Assembly: GCA_030429565.1 (NCBI GenBank)
Contig: JAUIFE010000008.1
Span: 248,001 to 312,000, forward strand
Direction of reading: 5' to 3'
Source of the DNA: Holophagae bacterium
Lineage (GTDB): Bacteria; Acidobacteriota; Holophagae; Acanthopleuribacterales; Acanthopleuribacteraceae
Length of the DNA stretch: 64,000 nt
The position numbers and the translations under genes were made by a program. The notes under the pieces are model-generated. The model did not search any database, had not been told where the DNA came from, and was given only the letters and a program-made list of their open reading frames with translations. This document shows, piece by piece, positions 35,847 to 45,328 of this stretch. The first letter of the stretch is position 1; each line of letters starts with the position of its first letter.

Positions 35847-36916
35847 AAAAAAAGAAACCCGTTGCGTAGGAATGAGGCCGATGCTGCTAACACCGGCGGA
35901 GGGCGGTGGACTAGCCACGCGTTTAAGTCGTTGGAAAGCAGAGGATTCGGATACGGAAAGGCGAACGGACGGGGCGCGACGGGCCCATTATAGCGAACTC
36001 CATGTTGGGTCGCGTGGAAGGAACGCGGAAAAAAATCGTAACTAACGGGGGCTGCCGGCGACCCTGCCGCCCGCCGCGAGGCAAGGGCCGACGGTACGGC
36101 ATAAAGTGAGATGGCGTAATGGCGTGTTTTTGTCGTCGAATAGACTGATTTTTTTTGTTCGGGCGGTCTTTTTCGTCGTTGGTGAATTTCTGAGTGAGTT
36201 GTCGGTGTGGTAAATAGAATTTTGGTTAAATTGTTTGAAGTAATGAGGATGTGGGTTTGTTAAGCCTGTGTTGGCAGCGTCTTTACGCTAGCTGATGGTT
36301 TTTTCCTCGAAATGTGGTAAGATCCCGGCGTTTTCATAAATAATTCAAACGCCCCGGTGGGCGACCGTCTCTAAACTGATGCGTTTTACCCACCCCACAA
36401 TAAAAAAGTAAAAAAAAAATAAACTTTTTAGGTGAGATGGGAGTTTGGATCTTTACAAGCAAAAAGCTCTTCCAGGATCTCCGTGCATTGATGTGTATCA
36501 AACTCCTAAACTCCGAACATGCAGCAACAATGACCGCGTCTTCACGATGGTCGCGCGTTTGGTTTTTTGGAATGAACCGTGCCTTTCTGGAAAAGTTCGT
36601 CGGATTCTCGGGTCGAGATTCAATGATTGGTCGACACGAATGAATCTGCCTGAATCGGAATGTTGTGCAACAAACACGCAAGGGTGATTCGAGGTAGGGT
36701 GCCTCGAAATGCAGTTTGTTGAAGTTCTTATTTTCGCAATTGGGTAAATTTTTATACAGTGAGGGTTGTACGCGTATCGGTTGTCGGTACGGCCAGCCTT
36801 CTTATGCCTAAATCCCAGCGAAACGCCGGTTCAGGAGCGGAAATGCGAACACCATTTCCGTTTGCGATGAGATCGAACCTGATAGCCTTGGAAAAAACAA
36901 AGAGGAGGACTTTTTT
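35847..36916. other. About 1.07 kb without a supported gene, ahead of a TonB receptor
   Basis: Frames here lack ribosome-binding sites and coding composition. Visible structure: a hairpin GGCGTTT/AAACGCC (36327-36353) with an AT loop, and TTCGAGG-N7-CCTCGAA (36688-36708). The right half is AT-rich and probably contains the receptor promoter and leader. No B12 or other riboswitch core was recognised. Confidence 0.5.
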
Positions 36917-39808
36917 ATGAGTCTGACCGCGAAAAATGATTGGAGAAGCTGGGTCTTCGTTTTGTTCGCCTTCGTAAGCGCAACCGCGTTTGCCGGTGAC
37001 AACACCCACGGTTTCTTGCAGGGTAATGTCTCCAGCCCCGACGGCGGGCAACTGCCCGGCGTTGTTGTCGCTATTGAAAACCAACAAACGGGTCTCAACC
37101 GCAGCATGGCCACCAACGAACGTGGCGATTACCGTTTTCCCGGCTTGCCGGTAGGGAACTACACGGTAACGGCGACTTTGACCGGTTTCCAAACCGCCAA
37201 AAAAGGCGACATCTACGTCGGCATTGGCGACAAAACTACTTTGAACCTGGTTCTGAAACCTGGTGATGTTTCTGAAGTCATCACCGTTACCGCCGAAGAG
37301 TCGGTTGTCGATACCAGCTCCACCACTTTCGGTTTGAACGTCCGTACCGCCGAATTGGTCGAACGCGTTCCTGTTGTTCGCGACCAAACGGCGATTGCCC
37401 TGTTGGCCCCAGGCTCAACCGAAGGCGACGAATCTTTTGAAACGGAAAACTTCCACGGCGGCCAGAAGCTGGCTTCCTTGGGCGGTTCTTCTGTTGCAGA
37501 GAACGCTTACCTGGTTAACGGCCTCAACACCACCAACTTCCGTAACGGCTTGGGCGGCAGCACCGTTCCTTTCGAATTCTTGGAAGAACTGCAGGTTAAA
37601 ACCGGTGGTTACCAAGCTGAGTTCGGTCGTTCCACCGGCGGTGTTATCAACACCGTTACCAAATCCGGTACCAACGATCTGCACTACGGTTTGACCTTCT
37701 TCTGGGAACCCGAAGCTTTGGGCAGCCAAAGTCCGGACACCTACCAGCGCACCAACAGTGCTGAAGAACGCGACATCACCGACTTGAACCTCTACGTCAG
37801 TGGCCCCATCGTGAAAGACAAAGCGTTTTTCTACCTGCTGTACAACCCTCGTCGTACCGAAACCCAAGACACACGCGTTGACCAAGACCGTGCCTACGAG
37901 TCAGATGACGCCTTCTGGGGTGCCAAGTTTGACTGGCACATGACCTCCGAGCACGCGCTTGAAGTGACCGTTTTCTCCGACCAACAGGATCGCGAGCAAA
38001 CCAACTTCGATTTCTCTCGCGGTGTCGGCCGTGCCGACTTTGCCGGTAACGCGACCCACTCTCGTGGTGGCGATAACATCATCGCTAAGTACACCGGTAC
38101 CATTTCACCGACCTTCTTCGTTTCTGCACAATACGGCATCAACAAATTCGACCGTACCAGTAGCTCGCCTCTGGACGCCAACCCCCGCATCACCGACCGT
38201 CGTACCGGCACCAACTTGAACCTGGGTAACTGGGTTAACTCTTCTGTTGCCATCGCCGACGACGAGCGCGAAGCAATCCGTATCGACTTCGATTGGTATG
38301 CCGGGAACCACAGCATCCGTGCCGGTTTCGACTACGAAACCAACACTTCTAACAACGACGAACGTTATTCCGGTGACATCTGGTGGCGTTACGAGTTGGC
38401 CGGTGACGGCAACGACTTCGGCGTTCCTAGCGGCACTGAAGTTGTTCGCGAGCGCGTTTTCCGTAACGGCGGTGCCTTCGAAGTAGAAACCACCGCACTC
38501 TACGTTCAAGATAGCTGGCAGCTCAACCCCAACATGACCTTGAACTTGGGTCTGCGTAACGAAACCTTCAACAACCTCAACGCTGAGGGTGCTTCTTTCA
38601 TCAAAGTAACCAACCAGTTGGCGCCACGCATCGGCTTCATCTACGACCCCAAAGGCGATAGCACTTCTAAAATCTACGCCAACTTCGGTCGTTACTACCT
38701 GCCCATCGCTTCCAACACCAACATTCGTATGTCCGGCGCAGAATTCTTCACCGAAGAATACTACGTGCTGCAAAGCATCAACGGCGACGACTCTCCCGTT
38801 AAAGGCGACTTGTTGCAAGCGTCTGTTTTCGGCGACGGTACCGTTCCCGATACCTCTGAGATCCTCGATACGTCTGTTGAACCCATGTACCAAGACGAAT
38901 TCGTTTTGGGTTACGAAACCCAAGTCAGTGAAAACTGGGCCGTGGGTGTTCGCGGTGTTCACCGTACCCTCGGTGAAGCGATTGAAGATATCGCGGTTGA
39001 CGCCGCGCTTAACCGCTACGTTGAAGCCAACTACGGCATCAGCGACTTCGCCGGTGGTTTCGACTACTACATCCTGACTAACCCTGGCACCGACGTCACC
39101 TTCTCCACCGATGTTGACGGCGACGGTGTTTTCGAAGAAATTACGCTGGCCGCCGATGATTTGGGTTACCCCAAAGCTGAACGTGACTACTACGCGGTCG
39201 AATTCACCTTCCAACGTGCTTGGGCCGACAACTGGATGGTCCAAGGTTCTTACACCTGGTCGCACTCCTACGGTAACTACGAAGGCTGGGTCCGTTCCGA
39301 TAACGGTCAAGATGATGCCGGTATCACCACCAACTTTGACCAACCTGGTCTGTTGGACGGTGCCGGTGGTAATCTGCCGAACGACCGTCGTCACAACTTC
39401 AAGATCTTCGGTGCTTACGGTTTCGACAACGGCTTGTCTTTGGGCGCCAACTTGAGCATCCGCTCCGGTCGTCCTCAAAACGCTTTCGGCGTTCACCCCA
39501 CCGATGAGTTTGCTGCGCTTTACGGCCAGGAAAGCTTCTACGTTGACGGTGTTCTGCAACCGCGCGGTAGCTTGGGCACCACCCCAACCATTACCCGTTT
39601 CGACGCCAGCGCACAATACCCCTTCGTGATCGGCAATGGCCAAATCAACCTGCGCATGGACATCTTCAACGTCTTCGACTTTGATGAAGTCACGCAAATC
39701 AACGAATTCGCTGAAGAAGACAACGGTTCTCCAGACCCCAACTACGGTCTGCCTGAGTACTACCAAACGCCTCGCAGCGTTCGCTTCAGCGCCCAATTGC
39801 GCTTCTAA
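36917..39808 (+). CDS. TonB-dependent receptor, Oar-like, with carboxypeptidase-regulatory-like N-domain
   Basis: A 963-residue outer-membrane protein. Signal peptide 1-26 (WVFVLFAFVSATAFAG). CarboxypepD_reg-like domain at 30-115 (GFLQGNVSSPDGGQLPGVVV, GDYRFPGLPVGNYTVTATL). The plug includes VERVPVVRDQTAIALLAPG, AENAYLVNGLNTTNFRNG and GGYQAEFGRSTGGVINTVTK, a sequence pattern typical of Oar-like receptors of Acidobacteria. A beta-barrel ends in RSVRFSAQLRF with the final aromatic residue. AGGAGG lies before ATG 36917. The substrate is unknown. Strong codon uniformity (GTT, AAC, ACC, GGT) suggests high expression. It is monocistronic with its own terminator. Confidence 0.93.
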   Translation: MSLTAKNDWRSWVFVLFAFVSATAFAGDNTHGFLQGNVSSPDGGQLPGVVVAIENQQTGLNRSMATNERGDYRFPGLPVGNYTVTATLTGFQTAKKGDIYVGIGDKTTLNLVLKPGDVSEVITVTAEESVVDTSSTTFGLNVRTAELVERVPVVRDQTAIALLAPGSTEGDESFETENFHGGQKLASLGGSSVAENAYLVNGLNTTNFRNGLGGSTVPFEFLEELQVKTGGYQAEFGRSTGGVINTVTKSGTNDLHYGLTFFWEPEALGSQSPDTYQRTNSAEERDITDLNLYVSGPIVKDKAFFYLLYNPRRTETQDTRVDQDRAYESDDAFWGAKFDWHMTSEHALEVTVFSDQQDREQTNFDFSRGVGRADFAGNATHSRGGDNIIAKYTGTISPTFFVSAQYGINKFDRTSSSPLDANPRITDRRTGTNLNLGNWVNSSVAIADDEREAIRIDFDWYAGNHSIRAGFDYETNTSNNDERYSGDIWWRYELAGDGNDFGVPSGTEVVRERVFRNGGAFEVETTALYVQDSWQLNPNMTLNLGLRNETFNNLNAEGASFIKVTNQLAPRIGFIYDPKGDSTSKIYANFGRYYLPIASNTNIRMSGAEFFTEEYYVLQSINGDDSPVKGDLLQASVFGDGTVPDTSEILDTSVEPMYQDEFVLGYETQVSENWAVGVRGVHRTLGEAIEDIAVDAALNRYVEANYGISDFAGGFDYYILTNPGTDVTFSTDVDGDGVFEEITLAADDLGYPKAERDYYAVEFTFQRAWADNWMVQGSYTWSHSYGNYEGWVRSDNGQDDAGITTNFDQPGLLDGAGGNLPNDRRHNFKIFGAYGFDNGLSLGANLSIRSGRPQNAFGVHPTDEFAALYGQESFYVDGVLQPRGSLGTTPTITRFDASAQYPFVIGNGQINLRMDIFNVFDFDEVTQINEFAEEDNGSPDPNYGLPEYYQTPRSVRFSAQLRF

Positions 39809-39852
39809 GCGTTTGATTTGAGCCACACACCTTGGTGCGTGGTTCCAATCGA

Positions 39853-39883
39853 GAAAGCCGGTCCTTCGGGGCCGGTTTTTTTA
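39853..39883 (+). terminator. Intrinsic terminator of the Oar-like receptor gene
   Basis: AAAGCCGGTCC-TTCG-GGGCCGGTT (one G-U pair) is followed by a T-rich run. Confidence 0.85.
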
Positions 39884-40418
39884 TTTTTAGGCTCCTTGTG
39901 CCACCCCGCTTGGCCCGGTTCGGCGTTTTGTTTGGCCTGGCGAAGGGCGCCGGCTTCGAAATAAGACCGCACAGGTACATTTGCCTAGCGGCCTGCCGTC
40001 AACTTTTGGTCCTGGTCGGTTGGCGCGCGCTGGTGGCGGTGTTGGCCAGGCTGGATCGAAAAGAAGCGAAACGACTTTTTGGTGGAGCCGATACCTGCGA
40101 CAAGCAGGTCGCGCGGCTGACGAAAACGGGTGTGTGCGCTACGCCGCCACCACGGTGGTTTCCGAAGCATCTGTTGAGGCCTTCTTTGCCCGGCTTAGAC
40201 ATCATAAGATCTACCTCGCGGTACCTGGCGAGCGGCTTGGCTTTTAGTACCGGTCGTATCGAAAAGCGGGGCCTCCACGCTTTTTTGCTTGTGTCTCGAA
40301 TGCTGTTCTATGTTGTTTGAAGAACCTTTTCATTTCGGCCCCGCTTGGCAGCGCTATCCTGCTGTTCACGCGGTTTCGGGGCCTGGGTTCAATCAACGGC
40401 CTTGGGCGGGGGGATCCT
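39884..40418 (+). other. Intergenic region without supported gene
   Basis: About 535 bases. Frames present are Arg/Leu-rich with no ribosome-binding site, and the longest one crosses the terminator. Confidence 0.45.
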
Positions 40419-40868
40419 ATGGAACAGATGATTTTGGACGGTGTGCGTCAGTTCATGACACGGATTCCGTTTAACCAGTTGCTGGGTGTGCGTTTGGAGA
40501 GCTTGGAAATGGACCGAGTCGCCCTCAAAATACCCATGCGCGATGAGCTGGTTGGCAATTTTCTGCACGGGATTTTGCATGGCGGCGTGATCACGTCGGT
40601 TCTCGATGTTGCCGGTGGTTGTGTGGCGCTAACCGGTGCCTTTAGCCGCATTGAGGGTGAACCAACTAAGGAACAAATGGCGGCCATTTCCAAATTAGGT
40701 ACGATTGATTTGCGCGTTGATTTTTTGCGACCGGGACGCGGTGAATGGTTTGTCGCCACCGCTACCCCTCTGCGAACCGGAAACAAGGTTGCCGTGACCC
40801 GTATGGAGTTTCACAACGATCAAGGTGAACTTTTGGCGGTCGGTACCGGAACTTATCTCTGTGGTTAA
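40419..40868 (+). CDS. Hotdog-fold thioesterase (YigI/PaaI-like)
   Basis: A 149-residue single-domain hotdog protein. NFLHGILHGGVITSVLDVAGG is the central helix with the HGG signature of acyl-CoA thioesterases of the PaaI/YigI group; TIDLRVDFLRPGRGEWFVAT and AVTRMEFHNDQGELLAVGTG are the following strands. It likely hydrolyses an acyl-CoA; chain length is unknown. A G-rich site (GGGGGGA) precedes ATG 40419, and this start removes 34 implausible upstream residues. It is flanked by long spacers, so it is probably transcribed alone. Confidence 0.85.
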   Translation: MEQMILDGVRQFMTRIPFNQLLGVRLESLEMDRVALKIPMRDELVGNFLHGILHGGVITSVLDVAGGCVALTGAFSRIEGEPTKEQMAAISKLGTIDLRVDFLRPGRGEWFVATATPLRTGNKVAVTRMEFHNDQGELLAVGTGTYLCG

Positions 40869-41300
40869 ATTTTTCTAAAAACATATTGTTGGTCTTGTGG
40901 AATATTGTTTCGTGAAAAACTAGCGCTGTGCGCTGGGATGGCTTATGATGTTGTCTTGTTGACGACTTTGAGTCGCTATACGGTTTGGGTGCCAATGTAT
41001 TTTTGAAGGATCGAACGACCGATCCTGGCTTGCTCAAACGAACATTTTTACTGGTGGATGGTGCCCGATTTTGCGCGTTGGATGTTAGCGGGGCGAAATC
41101 ATTGTTACCGTTACCCGCACCTGCGAAGGTGCGCTACCCCCGAAAAATCTAACCTAAGCAGTCTGAATCGACTGAAATATGAAAAGAACCTGAACACGGT
41201 GGCTGTCCATGGTTGTGGAGCCTTGTCGGCCAAGGTGAATCGGTATGACGCCGTCACTACGCCGGTCGCGATGTGCGTGTGTGGGTTGATGAGGCAGAGT
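40869..41300 (+). other. Intergenic region without supported gene
   Basis: 432 bases. The distal part is an in-frame 5' extension of the TPR gene, but it contains stretches of poor coding quality. No confident promoter was found. Confidence 0.45.
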
Positions 41301-44228
41301 ATGGACCTAGAAGCATTAGAGCAGCGCTATCCCGAGATGGCGCCGATTGACCGGACACCGACCTTGTTTACCATTAACACCTTCGGCCTGTCCCTTTACG
41401 GCAACCGTGACTTCGACGTTGAATCCGGTACCCATGTCAAGACGCACTTCGTGGTGGCGTTGATGATTCCGATTATTGCGCTGGGCGCCTATCGCGTTGT
41501 AGACGACCCTTACGGGTCCGGCTGGTTCTTTGTGGGTAAGCACCCCTTGTCGAAAATGGCCAAGTTCTGGAATTTGTTGGTGCTGTTTTTGGTTTGCGGT
41601 TTGTTGGGAGGGGTTGCGGTCGATGCTTATCGAAACGATCCAAGTCGGCTTGCCGCCAACGGCTTAGCGGCGGCAAAGCAACATGTGATCGAGGGTGACT
41701 GGCGGCTCGCCACTGATGCTTACCTGGATCTTTACCGGCGGTACCCAACGCGTTTCAACGTGGCGGCGCATACCGGTGAATCATTCAACCACATTCTGAC
41801 AAACGTGCTACCTTCGCTCGAGACGCGCGAAGCCTTGGTGTTGTTGAACAACATGTTGGAAGCAAAAGCGTTGATGGATAAGGATATGCTGGTTCAGCAA
41901 GGCACACACGTCGCAGCACAGTTGCGTGAAACGGACCCGGCTGCGGCGTATCGCTTGGTTGTTCGTTTGCGCGTTGGCAATATGCAAGAACCCACCTTAA
42001 AAGTGCTGGAACACGAGATTTTGCTGGATTGGAATCAGACAGACCCGACCGCGTTGCAGCCGGCGCTGTTGCTCGCCCAAGAGGCCGAGGCGGCGGGTGA
42101 TCGAAGCCGTTGCCGCGCCTTGCTGGTCGCGGCCGAAGCCAATTTGGGTGAAAGCGAAGGTGCGCGTATTTTGGCGCAAATTTACTTGGAAGAAGCCCAT
42201 TATCAGGCCGCTTTTCCTTTGTTGGATCGCTATGTGACGCCGCGCCTGAAATCGGCGCAAGACGCTGTGGCCGATTACAATGCCGCTTGGAACAGTTTTA
42301 GCGAGGATGCGTTGAATCGGCTGCGCCAGGGGCGCGGTTCACAAGCTTTTTACGATGCTTGGGAAAACGCCGACGAAGTGACCCAACAACAGATGATCAA
42401 CAAACACCTGGCGCTCAAAAGCGAGAAACACGTCGGTTTGATGCTTGCACGCAAGCGGATGGAAGAAGCCAATCAGATCGTGCCTTTGGCCCTTGAGTTA
42501 GGTGCGCTGCAATTAGAGGCCGCAAAATCGGAACAAGGCGAACAACGCATCGTCTTGCTCAAGCAAGCGGAACGCACGTTTGTGTCGCTCGGTGGTTTTG
42601 TCGGAGAAGATGATTTCTATCGCCTGTTTTTGGGCCAAATCAAATATCGGTTGGGTTACGAAGACGAAGGCCGAAGCATCTTAGAGTCCGTATTGCGCGA
42701 TGGTGAACGAAGCGATTCTTCTCTGTTGATGGTTGCTGCCACCGCTCGTGAGATCGGCGACGATAGCTGGGCCCGCGTTTTGGCCGAAGAAGCATATGAC
42801 AAAGCCGTCGTCAAAAGTACGGCTTATGAGGCGGCCTCTTTTCGTTCGCTGGTGGCGACCGATGGCGAGGATCGCCTTCATTGGCTCAACTTGTCCGATC
42901 CAAACAACCCTGAGGTGGTTATTTCCCTGAATGAAGCCAGAGGCCAACAAGCCGCCGCCGCCGGCAATACCGATCAGGCGCGAGCCTTCTTCCAGAAGGC
43001 GTTGAAGGGATACGAGGGCACCGTTGCGTCGGCTGAAACATGCAACAATGAATCGCTTGTGTGGTACGCGCTTTTTCGCCTTGACGGCGATCTCAAACAT
43101 CTCGAAAAATCGGTGGCGCTGATGGACCAAGCAACACGACTCAACCCATCCCACCCGATTTTGATGCAAAATGCCGCTTCGAGTCTGATGGAATTGGGTT
43201 TGGTTCGATTGCTCGAAAAACAGGTCGACATCACGTCCATGAATCGTTCGCCCGATATCTTAGATCTCTACATTCTGGTGCACGACCGGGTCTCGCTGCA
43301 CCGGTTGCGCGCCAGTGTCCGCGAAAGTGAGCCAATCACCCGAGCGGTGCGGCTTTTGGAGCGGGCGATGATGATGGCGCCCAAAAGCACCGACATCTAC
43401 GATCGCCTTGACTCATACTATTTGTTCCTCCATGACGGAGAAAACCTGGCGCGATTACACGAGGGGGCGACGCTGGTATCGCCCGATGTCAGCAACGCTA
43501 TCGAGACGGTAAATAACATTGTTCGCAACGGCTATCCTGAAACTGCCGAGGCTGGGTTGATGCAGAAAATAGACATGTTAGAAGCGGCTTTGCAAAACCA
43601 AAAGGATACAAAGGTTTTGACCGAGACCTGGGTTCGCTGTGAGTTGGCTGGTTTTCTTGCCCGTCGTCCGTCCCACCAACCTGCCGAAAGTTCGCTTCAA
43701 AAGGTGTTGGCACTGGTTAATACGGCCCATGCGACCCATCCCTCGTTGGAGACCGCGCAAGCCTTGCGCAACACCCATTTTTTGCTAGCGCATCAGCGCC
43801 TACTTGCCGAGAGACCCGCCTACGCCGCCTTGGTGCAGGAGAGCCACGGCATGATTAGCCCGCGTACCTTGATTTGTGCGCTTTTGGTGTCTGATCACAG
43901 CCTGCGTGCTGCTTTGGTGGCGGACCCCGACATTCTAGCGGCGAGTCGACTCGACCAATTCATCTTTGCAACATGGCCGGATCGTGTTTCTTGGTCGGGT
44001 TGGGCCGCTCTGGCGGGGACTCAAGCGGAAATCGCCGAGACGGTGCGTCGGACTGTGGGTGAGGATCCCGTGCTTGCGGCCCACCTGGCTTTGATGACGC
44101 AAATCAATCCGACCCATCCTGAATTTGTGATGCGCGCTTACGTTGCCGCCCAGGGGGCGGGCAAAACAAAGGGTGAGGCCGTCCTCGCGCGTGCTCGCGA
44201 ACAGCAAATTGTCGTGCCCCTTTTGTAG
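41301..44228 (+). CDS. Large TPR-repeat membrane protein
   Basis: A 975-residue protein. The N-terminal segment PTLFTINTFGLSLYGNRDFD followed by HVKTHFVVALMIPIIALGAY and a second helix (WNLLVLFLVCGLLGGVAV) is a conserved membrane module seen in Planctomycetes/Acidobacteria-type proteins. The remaining 850 residues are alpha-helical with degenerate TPR-like repeats (AARQAAAAGNTDQARAFFQK-type patterns and ALMDQATRLNPSHPILMQNA). It probably faces the periplasm as a scaffold. Start ATG 41301 has GAGG seven bases upstream; the open frame extends 81 codons further with poor composition. A terminator follows. No enzymatic role can be given. Confidence 0.8.
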   Translation: MDLEALEQRYPEMAPIDRTPTLFTINTFGLSLYGNRDFDVESGTHVKTHFVVALMIPIIALGAYRVVDDPYGSGWFFVGKHPLSKMAKFWNLLVLFLVCGLLGGVAVDAYRNDPSRLAANGLAAAKQHVIEGDWRLATDAYLDLYRRYPTRFNVAAHTGESFNHILTNVLPSLETREALVLLNNMLEAKALMDKDMLVQQGTHVAAQLRETDPAAAYRLVVRLRVGNMQEPTLKVLEHEILLDWNQTDPTALQPALLLAQEAEAAGDRSRCRALLVAAEANLGESEGARILAQIYLEEAHYQAAFPLLDRYVTPRLKSAQDAVADYNAAWNSFSEDALNRLRQGRGSQAFYDAWENADEVTQQQMINKHLALKSEKHVGLMLARKRMEEANQIVPLALELGALQLEAAKSEQGEQRIVLLKQAERTFVSLGGFVGEDDFYRLFLGQIKYRLGYEDEGRSILESVLRDGERSDSSLLMVAATAREIGDDSWARVLAEEAYDKAVVKSTAYEAASFRSLVATDGEDRLHWLNLSDPNNPEVVISLNEARGQQAAAAGNTDQARAFFQKALKGYEGTVASAETCNNESLVWYALFRLDGDLKHLEKSVALMDQATRLNPSHPILMQNAASSLMELGLVRLLEKQVDITSMNRSPDILDLYILVHDRVSLHRLRASVRESEPITRAVRLLERAMMMAPKSTDIYDRLDSYYLFLHDGENLARLHEGATLVSPDVSNAIETVNNIVRNGYPETAEAGLMQKIDMLEAALQNQKDTKVLTETWVRCELAGFLARRPSHQPAESSLQKVLALVNTAHATHPSLETAQALRNTHFLLAHQRLLAERPAYAALVQESHGMISPRTLICALLVSDHSLRAALVADPDILAASRLDQFIFATWPDRVSWSGWAALAGTQAEIAETVRRTVGEDPVLAAHLALMTQINPTHPEFVMRAYVAAQGAGKTKGEAVLARAREQQIVVPLL

Positions 44229-44252
44229 CAGCGCCGCCGCATAGAAACCATG

Positions 44253-44293
44253 AACCGACCGATCTCAGAATGTGAGGGCGGTCGGTTTTTTTT
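44253..44293 (+). terminator. Intrinsic terminator of the TPR gene
   Basis: AACCGACCG (44253-44261) pairs with CGGTCGGTT (44279-44287), and the T-run continues to 44292. Confidence 0.85.
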
Positions 44294-44373
44294 GCGAGAG
44301 GAACGCGTAGCAGCGGGTAAGCGGGTTAGGATAGGGTATCGCCACAACCACAGATGGTTACCGGGAGCCGTCC

Positions 44374-45009
44374 ATGCCGCCCGACTCGCCCAATACCGAT
44401 GAAACGTTTTTTACGTTGGAGGATGACCTGGAGATCCTGCTGGCATTGCTGCACGAGCTACTGTCACACCAGGCCAAAGGATACAAGGAGTACGACTTAC
44501 TGAAGCGTTTGTCGTTAGCAGGTTTGTCTTATTTTAAAGGCTCGTTGAATGATGAGTTGGTCATGTTTCGGCAGCACTTTCTGCTGTTTCATTTACTGTA
44601 CCTTTTACGTGATCGATTGATCGCCGATCAAAGCCACGATTTGCAAATCCACTGCCTTGATATTCGTCTGATTCCTTATCGCCGCTGCGAACGCGGTGAG
44701 CAAGCACTTCAGGTCAAGGACCACCTTCGTGCCTATTATCTCGATTGGTCCAACTGTCGCGATACCAGCCGCCAGGATGTCATTGACATGATTCGCGGTT
44801 TCCACAAAGCGATCTTTACCGGGCAAGATCGTCAACGGGCCCGTGAGGTGTTTGGCTTGCCCGCCCATGCAGATCGACGTTCCGTCAAGAAGCGCTTTCG
44901 CGAGTTGGTGCGCCGCCATCATCCTGATTTTGGCGGAGACGCCGAACAATTTCGTCGCGTGATGAAGGCGGCCCGCATCCTATTGCCTGCACCGGGGTCT
45001 CTGAAATAA
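44374..45009 (+). CDS. DnaJ-related protein with N-terminal DNAJ_related-type domain
   Basis: A 211-residue protein. The N-terminal 150 residues (LEILLALLHELLSHQAKGYK, EYDLLKRL, MFRQHFLLFHLLYLLRDRL) resemble the DnaJ-related N-domain known mainly from gammaproteobacteria. The C-terminal J domain has VFGLPAHADRRSVKKRFREL and RRHHPDFGGDAEQF with the HPD loop. It should recruit DnaK to an unknown client. GGGAG precedes ATG 44374. It differs from the J protein at 6120-6755 in the N-terminal domain, so the two probably serve different clients. Confidence 0.8.
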   Translation: MPPDSPNTDETFFTLEDDLEILLALLHELLSHQAKGYKEYDLLKRLSLAGLSYFKGSLNDELVMFRQHFLLFHLLYLLRDRLIADQSHDLQIHCLDIRLIPYRRCERGEQALQVKDHLRAYYLDWSNCRDTSRQDVIDMIRGFHKAIFTGQDRQRAREVFGLPAHADRRSVKKRFRELVRRHHPDFGGDAEQFRRVMKAARILLPAPGSLK

Positions 45010-45328
45010 ATTTGTTTAACGATCAAGAAACAAAGGGTTTGCCGATTTTTTTGGCGGCTCGTGTAAGGATTTTACCAACAGGCCGACTAGCTGGCTGTAG
45101 ATGGGGTGCAAAGAAATTTTATTTTTTTTGGCCCGTTTTGGAAATCCATTCACGCCTGGGTTTCTGGGTTTACCCACATCGCACACATGTCGGCTTTCGA
45201 TCTGTGAAAGCCGGTCACGGACGGTTGCCGTCGGAATCACCCGCCGACTTGCCGCCGACTCTTGCCAATGACGGGTGCAATGTGGGTTCACGCCGCACTG
45301 ATGCTTGATTGGAACTCATGGGGGAATT
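45010..45328 (+). other. Intergenic region without supported gene
   Basis: 319 bases, AT-rich in the first half. It should contain the promoter of the beta-propeller gene; no clear elements were found. Confidence 0.45.

Noticed and set aside
36334..36681. 115-codon minus-strand frame in the receptor leader region
   Set aside because: Poor composition, no ribosome-binding site and AT-rich surroundings typical of a regulatory region.
36300..36916. Cobalamin riboswitch before the Oar-like receptor
   Set aside because: No B12-box sequence or matching fold was found in the leader.
38105..39826. 573-codon open frame antisense to the Oar-like receptor
   Set aside because: It arises from the very uniform codon use of the receptor. 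It is Val/Gly/Thr-rich with no ribosome-binding site or family features.
39832..40320. 162-codon frame after the Oar-like receptor
   Set aside because: It starts before and reads through the receptor's terminator, and is Arg/Leu-rich with no ribosome-binding site.
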